Source: Gorsachius magnificus (lineage: Eukaryota > Chordata > Aves > Pelecaniformes > Ardeidae). From it: a stretch of DNA of 64,000 bases. The notes below the pieces were generated by a model that saw nothing but the letters and a program-made list of their open reading frames with translations, was not told the origin of the DNA and ran no database searches. Shown one piece after another: positions 10,935 through 20,480 of the stretch. The stretch covers positions 6,737,799 through 6,801,798 of the forward strand of contig CM067091.1 in assembly GCA_034008185.1 (NCBI GenBank), given 5' to 3'. The stretch's first letter is position 1. Every line of letters begins with the position of its first letter. The position numbers and the translations under genes are program-made.

Positions 10935-12046
10935 CGACTGAGCACAGGAACATTTATTGGCAGCTTCTTAAAAAAATAATTATATATTAGACATTGATTT
11001 CCAAGAGGTTCTCGTCACTATCAGTAGTAGCAGTGGGAACAGCAGCAAATCTGAATTCAAGTCCAGGTACTGCAAAAAGCCCCCCTTGCTCTGCCATGTC
11101 GGGCTGTGACCTGCTGGGCGAGTCCTGTCCCTACCTTGAATGCCACCACCCCAGGGCTGTCCCCAAGAGGACTATGGTGTCTTACAGCTCCCGCCAGTGC
11201 GGCAGTGCTGGCTGGTACCTGGTAACTTGGTGTTTCTCTTTTTTTTTTTTCCTGTTTGAGCTCATTTTTGAGATGAAGTGATGCCAAGGGCTGCTGCTCT
11301 TGTCCTCCAGCCTGCACAGGTGTCCCCTGCCCCCATCCTGCCAGCACTGGATGGGCTGGGCAGGGAAAAATAAAAAAAAAAATTAAAATTCCATTTTTCT
11401 CTGCAATTCAATGTGGGGAGTGCCCCCAGCCTAGGGGCACCTGGGTGCTGAACTTGGAGGGGACATGGAGGTGGCTCAGAGGCTGCAGCAGCGTGGACGG
11501 GGCCGTGCTGGCTGGGAGGTGAGTGGTGACCAGCCCTGTGCTACCCTGCAAAGTCACCCGAAAGCAGCCAAAAATCACCTGGAGGGACAGTGCAAACAGC
11601 AGAGCAACATTGGCACCTGCTAAGCCAGGCAGGAGGCAGTGGCACAGCCCCCGCCCCCCCCAGCCCCAAAAACAGGCATGACGGGGAAATGCTGCTCTTT
11701 TGACACCCTGAGCTGAGCAAGCTGCCATCCCCAGGCTCCCTGAGCTTTCTCTTGCACCCAAACTCACCCCAGCTAAAGCAATATTGCAAGCTAAAGCAAT
11801 ATTGCAGCCTCCCTCCAGAAGCAGTTACGCACGCTGCTGTCCATGCAAAGCTGCAGAGGCTTTTAAAATTTTAAGTGGGCACCCAAAAGTTAAAAAAAAA
11901 AAAGAAAAAAGAAAAATCAACGGATCTGGAGGGTTTTTCCCCATAGCATCTCTTGTCTGTGGATGAGGCAGCAAGGGAAAGCTTGGCTGTGGTGGAGCAG
12001 CACTGGGCTCAGCCCGCTGCCACCCACGAGCTGAGGTCTCGGGGGG
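10935..12046 (-). other. MECR: Inferred MECR 3' UTR
   Basis: Sequence downstream of the MECR stop to the first good minus-strand poly(A) signal. The extent is inferred: no AATAAA or ATTAAA on the minus strand is closer to the stop. It contains A/T homopolymers (about 11240 and 11370-11385) and a perfect 18-base tandem duplication at 11771-11806. Transcript data would decide the true end. Confidence 0.5.
10953..10958 (-). terminator. MECR: Candidate MECR poly(A) signal AATAAA
   Basis: Minus-strand AATAAA, followed about 20 bases later by a GU-rich tract (GTCGGTGCGTGAGGGTGGG on the minus strand). This is the normal arrangement of a cleavage/polyadenylation site. It lies 1.09 kb past the MECR stop codon. 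Confidence 0.55.
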
Positions 12047-12210
12047 TCAGAGGAGGAGGATCTGCTTCGAGGATGTGAAGGGCTTCATGGATGCCTCCAG
12101 TGCTGCCTTGTAGTCCTGGAGCGGGACCTCGGTGCAGGCCGGTGCGGTGAGCTGGCCCCTCCGGATGAGCTGGTACAAGGCATCCATCATGCTGGCCAGG
12201 CTCTCCTGGT
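12047..12210 (-). CDS. MECR: MECR exon 10 (C-terminus)
   Basis: Residues 308-360 and the TGA at 12049-12047: [53 protein letters not shown]. The human C-terminus ends SSKQILTM. The acceptor is TTGCAG. Confidence 0.95.
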
Positions 12211-15200
12211 CTGCAAGGGAAGGAGGGAGCTCTCACCACCTGAAGCCGTACAGGGGCCCGGAGATGCCGGGGTGCGATGTGCTCCCAGCTCAGGCATGTA
12301 GGAACATAGAATCACAGAATCATTTAGGTTGGAAAAGTCCTTTAAGATCATCCAGTCTAACCGTTCCCCTAACCCTGCCATCCCACCACTAAGCCCTGTC
12401 CCTAAGCACTTTGTCTGCCCGGCTTTTAAATACCCCCGGGGATGGGGACTGGACCCCTTCCCTGGGCAGCCCCTTCCAGAGCCTGACAGCCCTTTCAGGG
12501 AAGAAATTTTTCCTAATGTCCAACCTAAACTTGCCCTGGTGCAACTTGAGCCCATTTCCTCTTATCCTAAAGAGATGGGGCAACAGCCCCTGGCATGGTG
12601 GCACATGTGGTCCCTGCCCGAGCCATGGTGCCCAGTGCCTGCATTTCAGCTGCCCTGAGGACCATCAGCACTCATGACACTGGTAAGAAGAAAGGACGAC
12701 ACCGGTGTGGTGGTTTGGCACCTGCTCCCACGCCGACCCGCCGCACTGGTGCCATCCCTCAGCACCCATCCGGCTCACCCTGCGCGTGGTCCTTCTTCCA
12801 CTGGGTCATCCAGAAGCCGCGGAGCCGCAAGTCCCGGAAGATGAACGCGCTCTGCGGAGAGAGGGAGCCGTGCACCCAGGTAAGACCTGTCCCCTCCCAG
12901 CGTGACAGTGATGGAAGGTGGCAGCGAGGCCCCTCGCTCCCTCATTAGCCCTCTCATTTGTGCCTCAGGGCACAAGGGGATGCAGAGATGCGACTCTGAG
13001 GTGTGGAGTCAGGGCAGGTTTGATGCTTGGCATCTGTGGGGCCATTTCCCTGCTGGGATTTCACAGCAGCCCAAATCCTCCATAAATAAAGCCAAGACAC
13101 CTGCACCAGGATGCAAAGCAGCTCGTCCCATAACGGACCCCGTCAGTTAAATAAAAAGCAGGTTGGAGGCTCTCAGTCTGCAGGCAGGGGCGAGCCGAGC
13201 TCCCGTGGTGCCGAGTGGGAGCTGAGGGGACGGGGACATCCACAATAGTGTACAGGCACATGTCCCAGTCAAGAGCATCTCCAGTACTCACCACAGGCAC
13301 CATCACGGGCTGCTTTGCCATCCCCCCGTAGGTGACCACGGTCCCTTTGGGCCTGGGAGAGGAAGGGGGTATTTGGTTACGTGGTCCCCAACATGCAGCT
13401 TTGACCTTGCAACCTCTCCCTCTGCTGCACCCAGCCCCACCACTGCACCGCCGGGGCCGCTCTCGCACCAAGGGCTCCCCCAGTTACCCCTCAGACTCCA
13501 CTTTCCAGAGCTCCCCTCTCACTACCATGCACCATTAGCTGAATTTGCAGCTAAATACACCAGTTATACCTGCCCAGGACCTGGTGCACCTTCATAACCT
13601 GACCTCAGCTGCCTCCAGCCACCGGCAGCGTTTGAGACACGCAGTGGTAATCGATTAACTTTAAGTCACTGTTATTTTCCAAAAACACTTCTCCGCTTAT
13701 CTTCCCTCTCCAAAACTTCAGTGATGACCAACGTAAGCTAACAACATCTCTGGCCACCTCTTGCAATCCACGGGCTCTGGAGCAGGACCCTCTGGCTGCT
13801 GTCCCCAAGCCCGTGCCCAAGCCAAACTTACTGCAGATGCCGCAGCATCTCTGTAGTGCTTTTGCCTCCGACGCAGTTCAGGGCGAGCCGGGGCTTCGGG
13901 ATGCTCTGCAAGAGTTTATTAAGAAGGTTCTCAAATTTTAGGGCTCATTTTGAGGATGGGACCGCAGCTCTTGAGGGAGCAACTGCCTTAACCTCAATAT
14001 TTACCTGGGGGCAGCTAAGAGTCATAGAGCTAAAATGTATGATCTGGCCCTTGCAGTAGCATCAGAAGCCCTCAACTTCTGGGGCTAAATGCTCATCTAG
14101 AGAGAGATTTGTCCCTCCCACCATCCCTGAATCCTTCCTTGCAGCGCTGAACTGCAGGGACAGCCCCGGATGGTCTCCCCAGTGAGATCAGCCATTGAGG
14201 TACCTTAAATATATCCTTCATCTCTGGCTTTCTCAGCATCTCCTCCGTGACGACATGGTCTGCGCCCAGGGCCATTAGCCTCTCCACCAGCTTTGGGAGA
14301 TCAGGCCTGGGGGAAGAAAAAAACATAAAAAGGACCCGATGAGACAGAAAGCAGAGCGTCCCCTTGTCCCTCCTGCCCAGACACAGCTTGGGGACAACAG
14401 GGCAGAGGCTGGAGGACACCTTGGAGGAGCAAATGGGTTGCAGGCTGAACCATGGGAGGAAATCCCAGGTCGCATGGAAAGGACAACCAGATCCTGTGCC
14501 CAAACTTGCCCGACCTCCTGCCAGCCTCCAGCTCCTGCGCTGCTGAAGACCTTCTCGCCTCCCAGGGGACTCACCTGGCCCTCACCACATTGATGGTCTT
14601 GATGCCAGAGGCTTTGGCGATCTGGATAACAGCCTGGCCCACGCCGCTGTTGGCAGCGTTCTGGATGACGGAGTCACCTGGATGTAAATAAACCCAGATT
14701 TTCATTGCAGAAGCAACCAGCAAATCCACATGGATTTCTTTCCATCTGGCAAAGGCGTACCCGGCGCCAGGGTCTCGAAGTCGGCCAGCATGCGGTACGC
14801 CGTGCAGGGGTTGACACTCAGGGTGGCGGCGCACAGCACTGGGATGTCGCTGGGCACCTTCAGCAGCGTCTCCTCGGGGAACACCCCCTGTGTCCGCCAC
14901 GTCCCTGGGGTACCGGCAGTATCGCGGGCGGAGCGGCAGGAAGATGGGCAAGGAAAAGAAAATGTTAGGAGACCTCAACTCACGTCACAGGCTTAACACC
15001 GGTTGCGACAGCATCATCACGCCATGCACTGTCTAAATCCCAGAGAGTGAATTATGGAACATTTTCCTGTAAGAGTATAGCCAAAATGTTGTGAGAGGCA
15101 GGGGAGGGATCCCCCGCTGCCCACCGAGATTTATTGCCCAGCCAAGTGTAATCACTTCCCAGAGGGATAACAGGACCGGGGCTCCCCGGGCGCAGAGGGT

Positions 15201-18200
15201 GTGTGCAGAGCTAAGGGAAATACTCCCCATCCTATGGATGAGCCCATAGAGTCAAAGCCAATTTAGCTGGATTTACTCTCTCTCTATTTATATCTGAATT
15301 AACCCCCTATCATCCATTTACTTCTTTTATGTTTAAAAAGATCCCATTTGGATCTTAACTAGATAGCTTTCCTTCTCCCATTAAGCGAAAAATCCTTTTA
15401 AGAAGAAATAGGCAAAGAACAAGCTGCTATGCTAAACCAGAACCGACGATTTTTCTGGCCATTGGCATTTTGGAGGAGCACAAGAGACACTTGTTGGAAA
15501 ATAAATTCCCATGCTTTCCCATCAGAGCGCTATTAAGGAGGAAACTGTAATAAGATGTAACCACGACCTTGCACAGGTTAAATGCTGTATCCTGGGTCTT
15601 TAAGGCAGCTCTCAAGAGCTGTGACTAAACATGGTTGTTTCCAGAGAAGCACGCAGATGGCTGCGATGCTTTATAACAGTGCGGAAGCCCCATAAAGGGT
15701 TTATGCTATAGACAAGTAGATTATTTCTAAATTCAAGTCTGGCATAAGCAATGGCATTGCTCCCGCTCCTCTTGCAAGCGCTCCAGGCTTCTGTATGCGC
15801 CCCCTTCCCTGGGGACCCCCATCCTTCCCCAGGCACCCCCTGCCTCTGCAGAGGACCAGCAGCATCACCCGCTGTGGCTGGGGATCAGGGATCGAGCTCG
15901 CTTTAAAAAAACTCACCCTAACATTAAAAATAAAAATATGTGGCAGACAGAATAAAACTTACACCAAGATCTAAACAGGTAAGAAGTGAAGAGGTCTTTG
16001 TGCAGCTCCGTCGGTTATCCCAATGCTTCTTGTCTGAGACAATCCAGCCCGTTATATTTAGGATCAGGCTAATATGGCACTAAATGGGTTCCAACTGCTG
16101 CTTCCCTCGCCCGGAACATTCTCTAAGGGAGCTTTTTTTTTTATTTTAAGTCACATCCAATTAGATGTAATTGCTGTAAGTGGGAGATGCATGTGGCTCT
16201 ACCCACACCCAGCAAAGACGGTGCTTTGGAGAACAGTTTTGCTCCGGGATCCCCTGTGCCAGCTCCTGAAGCATTGGTTCACATGAGGGCCTGACCATGG
16301 GCTTGCTCTCGGCTCCACAATGGAGCTTGGGCAGCTCCCGGCAGGCTTGAGCATCCCAAAAGTCCCCTGGGAAGATGCTTTGCAGGCGGGGGGATGCGCA
16401 GCAGGACCTCACTGGTGGGCAAGGAACCAGCGGTGCCGTGGCTCCTGGCACCGAGGATGAAGCGTACATACTCACCAAGTCCAGGGCCCGCCGGGATGAC
16501 CCAGTCCCCGGGTTTCAGAGTTGCCACACGACGCCCGATCTCCAGCACTTCCCCGACGCCTTCGTTCCCTCCCACGGCTGGCAGCGGGGAGAGGACAGCG
16601 TAGGTCCCTGTCGGGAAGCTGGAGGTGAGCTGCGGAGTCCATCATACCCCAGCCCTCCCCATCCCAGGAGCCAGCTCCAAACCCTCCGAGACACCCTGCT
16701 GGGAGCACCGCGCAAGAATCAATATGCAAAAAAAGATCCAGCCGGCGCGTTACCTTGGATCATATTGATGTCGGCGGGATTGATGGGGGCTGCCAACATC
16801 TTGACGTGGACATCGGAGTCCCCCAGCTCGGCCACCTTGAGGTCCTTTAGTCTGGACAGGGAGACACAAAGGAAAAGGGCATTAATACAGGCTTGGCTGA
16901 TGTCTTCTGCACCTTGGTTTAAGCTGGGAAGAGATGCCAGTATCATCTACACAAGACATTAGACTTAAAATAAACAGCACCACATTCCCCATCTCATCTC
17001 TACTGCTGTAGCCTGGTCTCCTCCAGTGAAGAAACCCAACATCAAACTTAGACAACCCCATCGAGGCTCCCGGGAGCAGCAGGTAGCGATGCCTGTATCC
17101 ACCCCTAAACCTCACACCCTTCGATGGGGTTAGGCATAAACCCTAAGTACTCCTTGCACAGAAAGAAGCCCCTTCAAGAGGCATGACATCCCCAACCCCT
17201 TTTTGCCATAAGGCTGTTCTAAATGCAACAAAGATTGAGGGAATTTAGCTCATCCAGGTAATTTAGCTCTTCTCCCTCCAACAAGTGCATCCTCCCAGCG
17301 TGCACAGCCCCGGGGGAATTCCTATAAAACTTTTGGGATACCTCAGGTCTTGCAAGGGCAGGGAAAAGGTCCTCCAGAAAACCCAGCCAGCGCCATGACA
17401 CAGACCAAGGGGACAGAGGAACCAGAGGCTGCCTGACCCATCATCTCCCAGCCAGGGCAAACCCATCCAGCCCTGCCCGTCTGCAAGACAAGGGCAATTT
17501 TAATGACACTGAAATGAGCTGGGGGCTCTGCAAAGGCTGCCAGTTTTAAGAGCGGTTCTTTGTGCAATTACACGCTGCTAAGCACACGCCATTAGGCACA
17601 ATCTGCCCAGGTTCTTTCCATGGCTTGGCCTGTCCTGGCAAAGTGGCTTCCCCCTTCCCTCCTCCAAGCTGCCTTGGGAGACAACTTCAAGGTTTGAATT
17701 AAATAGCCCCATGTGGGCGTGGGAAGGCTTTTAGCACATGGGAATTAGCATCGCTGGCTGCAGCTCCGGCTATGGGTCCCGTGTACACCCCAGGACTGGT
17801 TTCGGGTGAGGGCATCAGGCTCCAGCTCTTGCTATCTGCAGCAGCCACCCAAACAGAAAGCCCACAGCCTGGATCCTGGCTGAGCATCCTTGCTGAGCAT
17901 CCTTGCTATACGGGCGCATCCCCAACCACAGAAATCCTCTGTCTGCATTGCACAAATCCAGCCCCACTGTCCCGCTGGCTGTCCCACCCCTGCACACCCA
18001 TCTCAGGGGCAGGTCTCTGGCTTTTACAAGTATTTTCCTCTCCTAGTTAGCAATTAGTACAATGACATGTGAAGGAGGCTCCCAGGAGGGTCCAAAACAC
18101 TCGCTTGCAGAATCTGGCATGAGCAAGGTGCAGAATATGGCCCTGGAGCTGCTGGGTATGACCGAGGGTCCTGACTTCTGGGCATTTTGCTCAAAAACGT

Positions 18201-20197
18201 GTGTTTTTGGCAAGGTTATGAAGTCAGGTGCGTGTCTGGCATCCAGGCGGGAGGCTGCCATGCAAACCACTCGCCAGAATCAGCAGGATGAAGTTAGCTC
18301 CTTGCAAACCCCCTTCAAACTGAACTGCAAGGCTTCGGCAGGAAAACACGGTGACTCTGTCCTGTTTAAGGTTCAAAAAAATTAAAAATAAAATAAAAAT
18401 CAGCATTACAAGATGTGGGGACCCATTCGGAGGCTTTGCTGCCGATGGGCACCCATGCCTCCCGCTCCCTGGCCCCCAGCAATGCCGCCTCCATGCTGTA
18501 TGCATTTTCTGCCTTCTTAGGCAGTGAATGAAATCATTCTGGGTTTTGCCACCCTCTGCATGTCTGACTGATTGAGATCCCTTCCTTTTTCTTAAATGAG
18601 GTTAAATATTGAGGATAAAGTTAATACCATGCAGCACTTCCACACAGCACCAGCTCCGTGCCAGCACCTTGGGCGCATAACCCACTGCTCAGATTCCCAT
18701 TCCATTAAAAAATTCAGATTTATATTAGACAGATACTTGATGGAAGCTGCTAAAAGCCAATGACCCAACAAAATCCAACGTCACCAAGCAAAGTAACGCT
18801 CACTAATCTTAACAAATTCAGCAGGTTGCGCAAAAAAGGCGCCGTTTCGTCTGGCGGGGGGGTTTACGGCTTGTCCTGCCCTGCTTTAGTGTTACAGGAA
18901 CTTGGATATTTTCAGAAATCCGCAAAAAAACGTAAGTCATGAAGCACCAGACTGGCCTTGCACAAGCAACGGGGCGAGGGCAGCAAATCTGAGGAGCCAT
19001 CAGTGGTGATAAGCACCGTTGCACAATTAAATGGTCATACGGAAAAGCAACCATCCATCCCCCAAAAAACCCTGGGGTTCAGTGTCTGGATGCACCCAGA
19101 TAACCTATGGGCACCTCCTGCATTTCTGGGGGTGACCTGAGCCCATTCAAGTGGGGCAGCAAGTCCTCAAGTCTCCTCCCTTGAAAAAAAGGCATAAAAT
19201 CCACCAAAAAGTGACTTCTCCCTTCAAGGCTTTTTGGCCGTTTTATAAGGAAAAGCCCACGATGATGCTGAGTGCAAGCTGTTGTCCCCAAAAAATGCTC
19301 ATGCCGCCAACGGGCATGACACCGGCTTGGTCCTGTAATGGGGACCTCAAAGAGAAACCCATCAATGTGATGCAACCGAGGACAAAGCCGGGGTGAAGTC
19401 AGGGGCTCAGACGTCCCAGATCATACCCCAAATTAAGCAAGAATGGGCTTCCTGGGAAAACCACGTGGTTTTCGGGCAAATTGAAGAAGTGAGGGCAGGT
19501 GGGAAGCGATAGTGAGGCAACTCCCTGCCCCCCCGTGAGACCGTGGCACGATGGGGGCAATGGGGGCACCCCCAGGGTCCCCTTGTGTCCTCAGGAGCCT
19601 CCGAGCACCCTTGGCACTGCCCCTGGGGTGGGCAACCCCTGACTCTCCCTGCAATACACCCCCAAAGCAGCCTGCCAGCACCCCCAGCCCCCCCGGCCCC
19701 CCCCCCCCCCCCCCCCCCTGCACCCCCACCCCAGCCTTGCCCCTACACCTGCACCCCCACTCTCCCTGCAATGCAGCCCCAGCTTCACCCCCACCCCATT
19801 CTTATCCCCCCTACTGCCATGCACCCCTCGCTAAGCCCCCCCATACTTGCACCCACCTGCCATGCACCCCTATTTCTGCACCCCCTACTGCCATGCACCC
19901 CAGCACAGCCCCCCCATACCTGCACCCCACTGGCAATGCACCCCAGCTTTGCCCCCACCCCACCCCTGCACCCCCTACTGCCATGCACCCCGGCGCAGTC
20001 CCCCCCCGCACCCCCCAATGTACCCCCCGACCCCATCCCTGCCCCCCCCGCCATGCCCCCCCTTACTGCACCACGGCCGGGGGCTCCCCGTGCCGCTCAT
20101 AGAGCAGCCCCCGCGGGGGGCCCCGCGCCCCGGCCGAGCGCGCCCGCACGGGGGGGGCCCGCGCCCCACGCAGCACCCGCGCTGCCGCCCGCTGCAT
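12047..20197 (-). CDS. MECR: MECR, mitochondrial trans-2-enoyl-CoA/ACP reductase (complete, 10 coding exons)
   Basis: MECR carries out the last step of mitochondrial fatty-acid synthesis (FASII), NADPH-dependent reduction of trans-2-enoyl-ACP/CoA, which supplies the octanoyl chain for lipoic acid. Ten exons (20067-20197, 16754-16851, 16476-16607, 14761-14904, 14575-14677, 14204-14306, 13832-13905, 13292-13352, 12779-12851, 12047-12210) sum to 1083 bases, that is 360 residues plus stop; human MECR has 373. Every junction is GT-AG and in phase. The N-terminus is Arg/Ala-rich without acidic residues until after the presequence, as in a mitochondrial targeting peptide. The protein belongs to the medium-chain dehydrogenase/reductase superfamily without the zinc ligands of alcohol dehydrogenases. 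Catalytic Tyr79 (Tyr94 in human) lies in [17 protein letters not shown]. The Rossmann glycine motif [12 protein letters not shown] is at about residues 178-189. No frameshift or missing key residue is seen. Confidence 0.96.
12211..12778 (-). other. MECR: MECR intron 9
   Basis: Intron between exons 9 and 10. It holds the second CR1 copy (12305-12569) and no other recognisable feature. Confidence 0.85.
12305..12569 (-). mobile_element. CR1 LINE, short 3' fragment
   Basis: About 265 bases of a CR1 tail, in the same orientation as the copy at 3171 and strongly similar to it (GGTTGGAAAAGTCCTTTAAG, 'ccctgccatcccaccactaa', 'ccttccagagcctgacagcc'). The terminal octamer repeat (CATAGAATCACAGAATCAT on the plus strand) is at the left end. 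It is truncated much nearer the 3' end than the first copy and lies in MECR intron 9 in sense orientation to the gene. Confidence 0.95.
12779..12851 (-). CDS. MECR: MECR exon 9
   Basis: Residues 283-306: [20 protein letters not shown] then DHAQ, plus one base of Asp307. LRGFWxxQWKKDH is a MECR signature. Confidence 0.95.
12852..13291 (-). other. MECR: MECR intron 8
   Basis: A 440-base intron with GT-AG ends. Nothing else is recognised. Confidence 0.8.
13292..13352 (-). CDS. MECR: MECR exon 8
   Basis: Residues 263-282: [20 protein letters not shown]. It matches the family block [15 protein letters not shown]. The first base completes Gln262. The exon ends in phase 0 before GTGAGT. Confidence 0.95.
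13353..13831 (-). other. MECR: MECR intron 7
   Basis: A 479-base intron with GT-AG ends. Nothing else is recognised. Confidence 0.8.
13832..13905 (-). CDS. MECR: MECR exon 7
   Basis: Residues 238-261, [20 protein letters not shown] then LRHL, plus the first two bases of Gln262. [13 protein letters not shown] is a conserved MECR block in the nucleotide-binding domain. The donor is GTAAGT. There is no ATG, so it is easily missed by start-codon-based scans. Confidence 0.95.
14204..14306 (-). CDS. MECR: MECR exon 6
   Basis: Residues 204-237: [20 protein letters not shown] then [14 protein letters not shown]. It matches the human stretch [20 protein letters not shown] and TEEELRRPEMKNFFK. The exon ends in phase 0 with a GTACCT donor. 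Confidence 0.95.
14575..14677 (-). CDS. MECR: MECR exon 5 (NADPH-binding glycine motif)
   Basis: Residues 170-202: [20 protein letters not shown] then [25 protein letters not shown] is the glycine-rich turn of the Rossmann fold that binds NADPH. The Arg203 codon is split across the intron (AG|G). Confidence 0.95.
14761..14904 (-). CDS. MECR: MECR exon 4
   Basis: Residues 122-168. It begins TWRTQGVF (the family's GTWRT segment), then [20 protein letters not shown] and [22 protein letters not shown] is near-invariant in MECR. The donor is GTACGC, an uncommon but acceptable +3 to +6 sequence, before a very short (83-base) intron. Confidence 0.95.
14905..16475 (-). other. MECR: MECR intron 3
   Basis: A 1.57-kb intron between exons 3 and 4. 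It has an AT-rich middle (about 15240-15420 and 15900-16180) and no coding signal or complete repeat. Confidence 0.8.
16476..16607 (-). CDS. MECR: MECR exon 3 (catalytic Tyr)
   Basis: Residues 78-120 with split Gly codons at both ends. It carries [16 protein letters not shown] with the catalytic Tyr79, and [14 protein letters not shown], which leads to the active-site loop. The donor is GTGAGT. Confidence 0.95.
16754..16851 (-). CDS. MECR: MECR exon 2
   Basis: Residues 45-76, [20 protein letters not shown] through [12 protein letters not shown], with split codons at both ends. APINPxDINMIQG is the MECR family signature at the start of the GroES-like catalytic domain. The acceptor is TGTCCAG and the donor GTAACG. 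Confidence 0.95.
16852..20066 (-). other. MECR: MECR intron 1
   Basis: A 3.2-kb intron. Mostly ordinary sequence, with a 13-base direct duplication (GCTGAGCATCCTT) near 17880-17905 and a C-rich minisatellite with a C22 run filling the part nearest exon 1 (19660-20060). No hidden exon is seen. Confidence 0.8.
19660..20060. repeat. C-rich minisatellite with C22 run next to the MECR exon 1 donor
   Basis: An uninterrupted run of 22 C at 19697-19718 is followed by irregular units containing CTACTGCCATGCACCCC (near 19811, 19885 and 19975) and CCATACCTGCACCCC. In the MECR pre-mRNA this reads as G-runs starting a few bases after the 5' splice site. Long proline/histidine-rich open frames over it are compositional. 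Confidence 0.75.
20067..20197 (-). CDS. MECR: MECR exon 1 (targeting peptide)
   Basis: Encodes residues 1-43 plus two bases of Gln44: [20 protein letters not shown], then [20 protein letters not shown] and AVV. The Arg-rich, acid-free first 26 residues fit a cleavable mitochondrial presequence. [14 protein letters not shown] corresponds to the human LVYGHHGDPAKVVE. The donor is GTAAGG. The start is the only ATG in frame and lies four bases from a pentamer repeat. Confidence 0.92.
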
Positions 20198-20480
20198 TCC
20201 GGCTCGGCTCGGCTCGGTTCGTCCCGGCTCGACTCGGCTCGGCTCGGTTCGTCCCGGCTCGGCTCGGCTCGGCTGGTCCCGTCCCGCCTCGGCACTACTC
20301 GGTTGAGCCCGGCGCGGCCACGAGCGGCGTCACGAGGGCAGCCCCGCCCCCCCGGGTCGGCCCCGCCCCCTCCCGCCTTAAGGCGGCGCGGCCACCCTTG
20401 CGATGAGCCGGCGGGGTCTCTGCGGGGCGGCCCGCGGGCCTCCCGCGGTTGCCCGGGCCCGGGGCCTTGCTTCGGGGCTG
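20198..20480 (-). promoter_or_regulatory. MECR: MECR CpG-island promoter and 5' UTR
   Basis: CpG-dense sequence upstream of the MECR ATG, with GC boxes (CCCCGCCCCC at about 20360). It is TATA-less as far as can be seen. The first 90 bases are the pentamer repeat described separately. The upstream limit and start site are inferred from base composition. Confidence 0.7.
20201..20290. repeat. GGCTC pentanucleotide repeat abutting the MECR start codon
   Basis: Eighteen consecutive pentamers, mostly GGCTC with GGTTC, GACTC and GTCCC variants, arranged in three higher units of 25, 30 and 30 bases (20201-20225, 20226-20255, 20256-20285), the first two ending GGTTC-GTCCC. It starts four bases upstream of the MECR ATG (ATG at 20197-20195), so in the transcript GAGCC repeats run up to the start codon. 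Confidence 0.9.
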
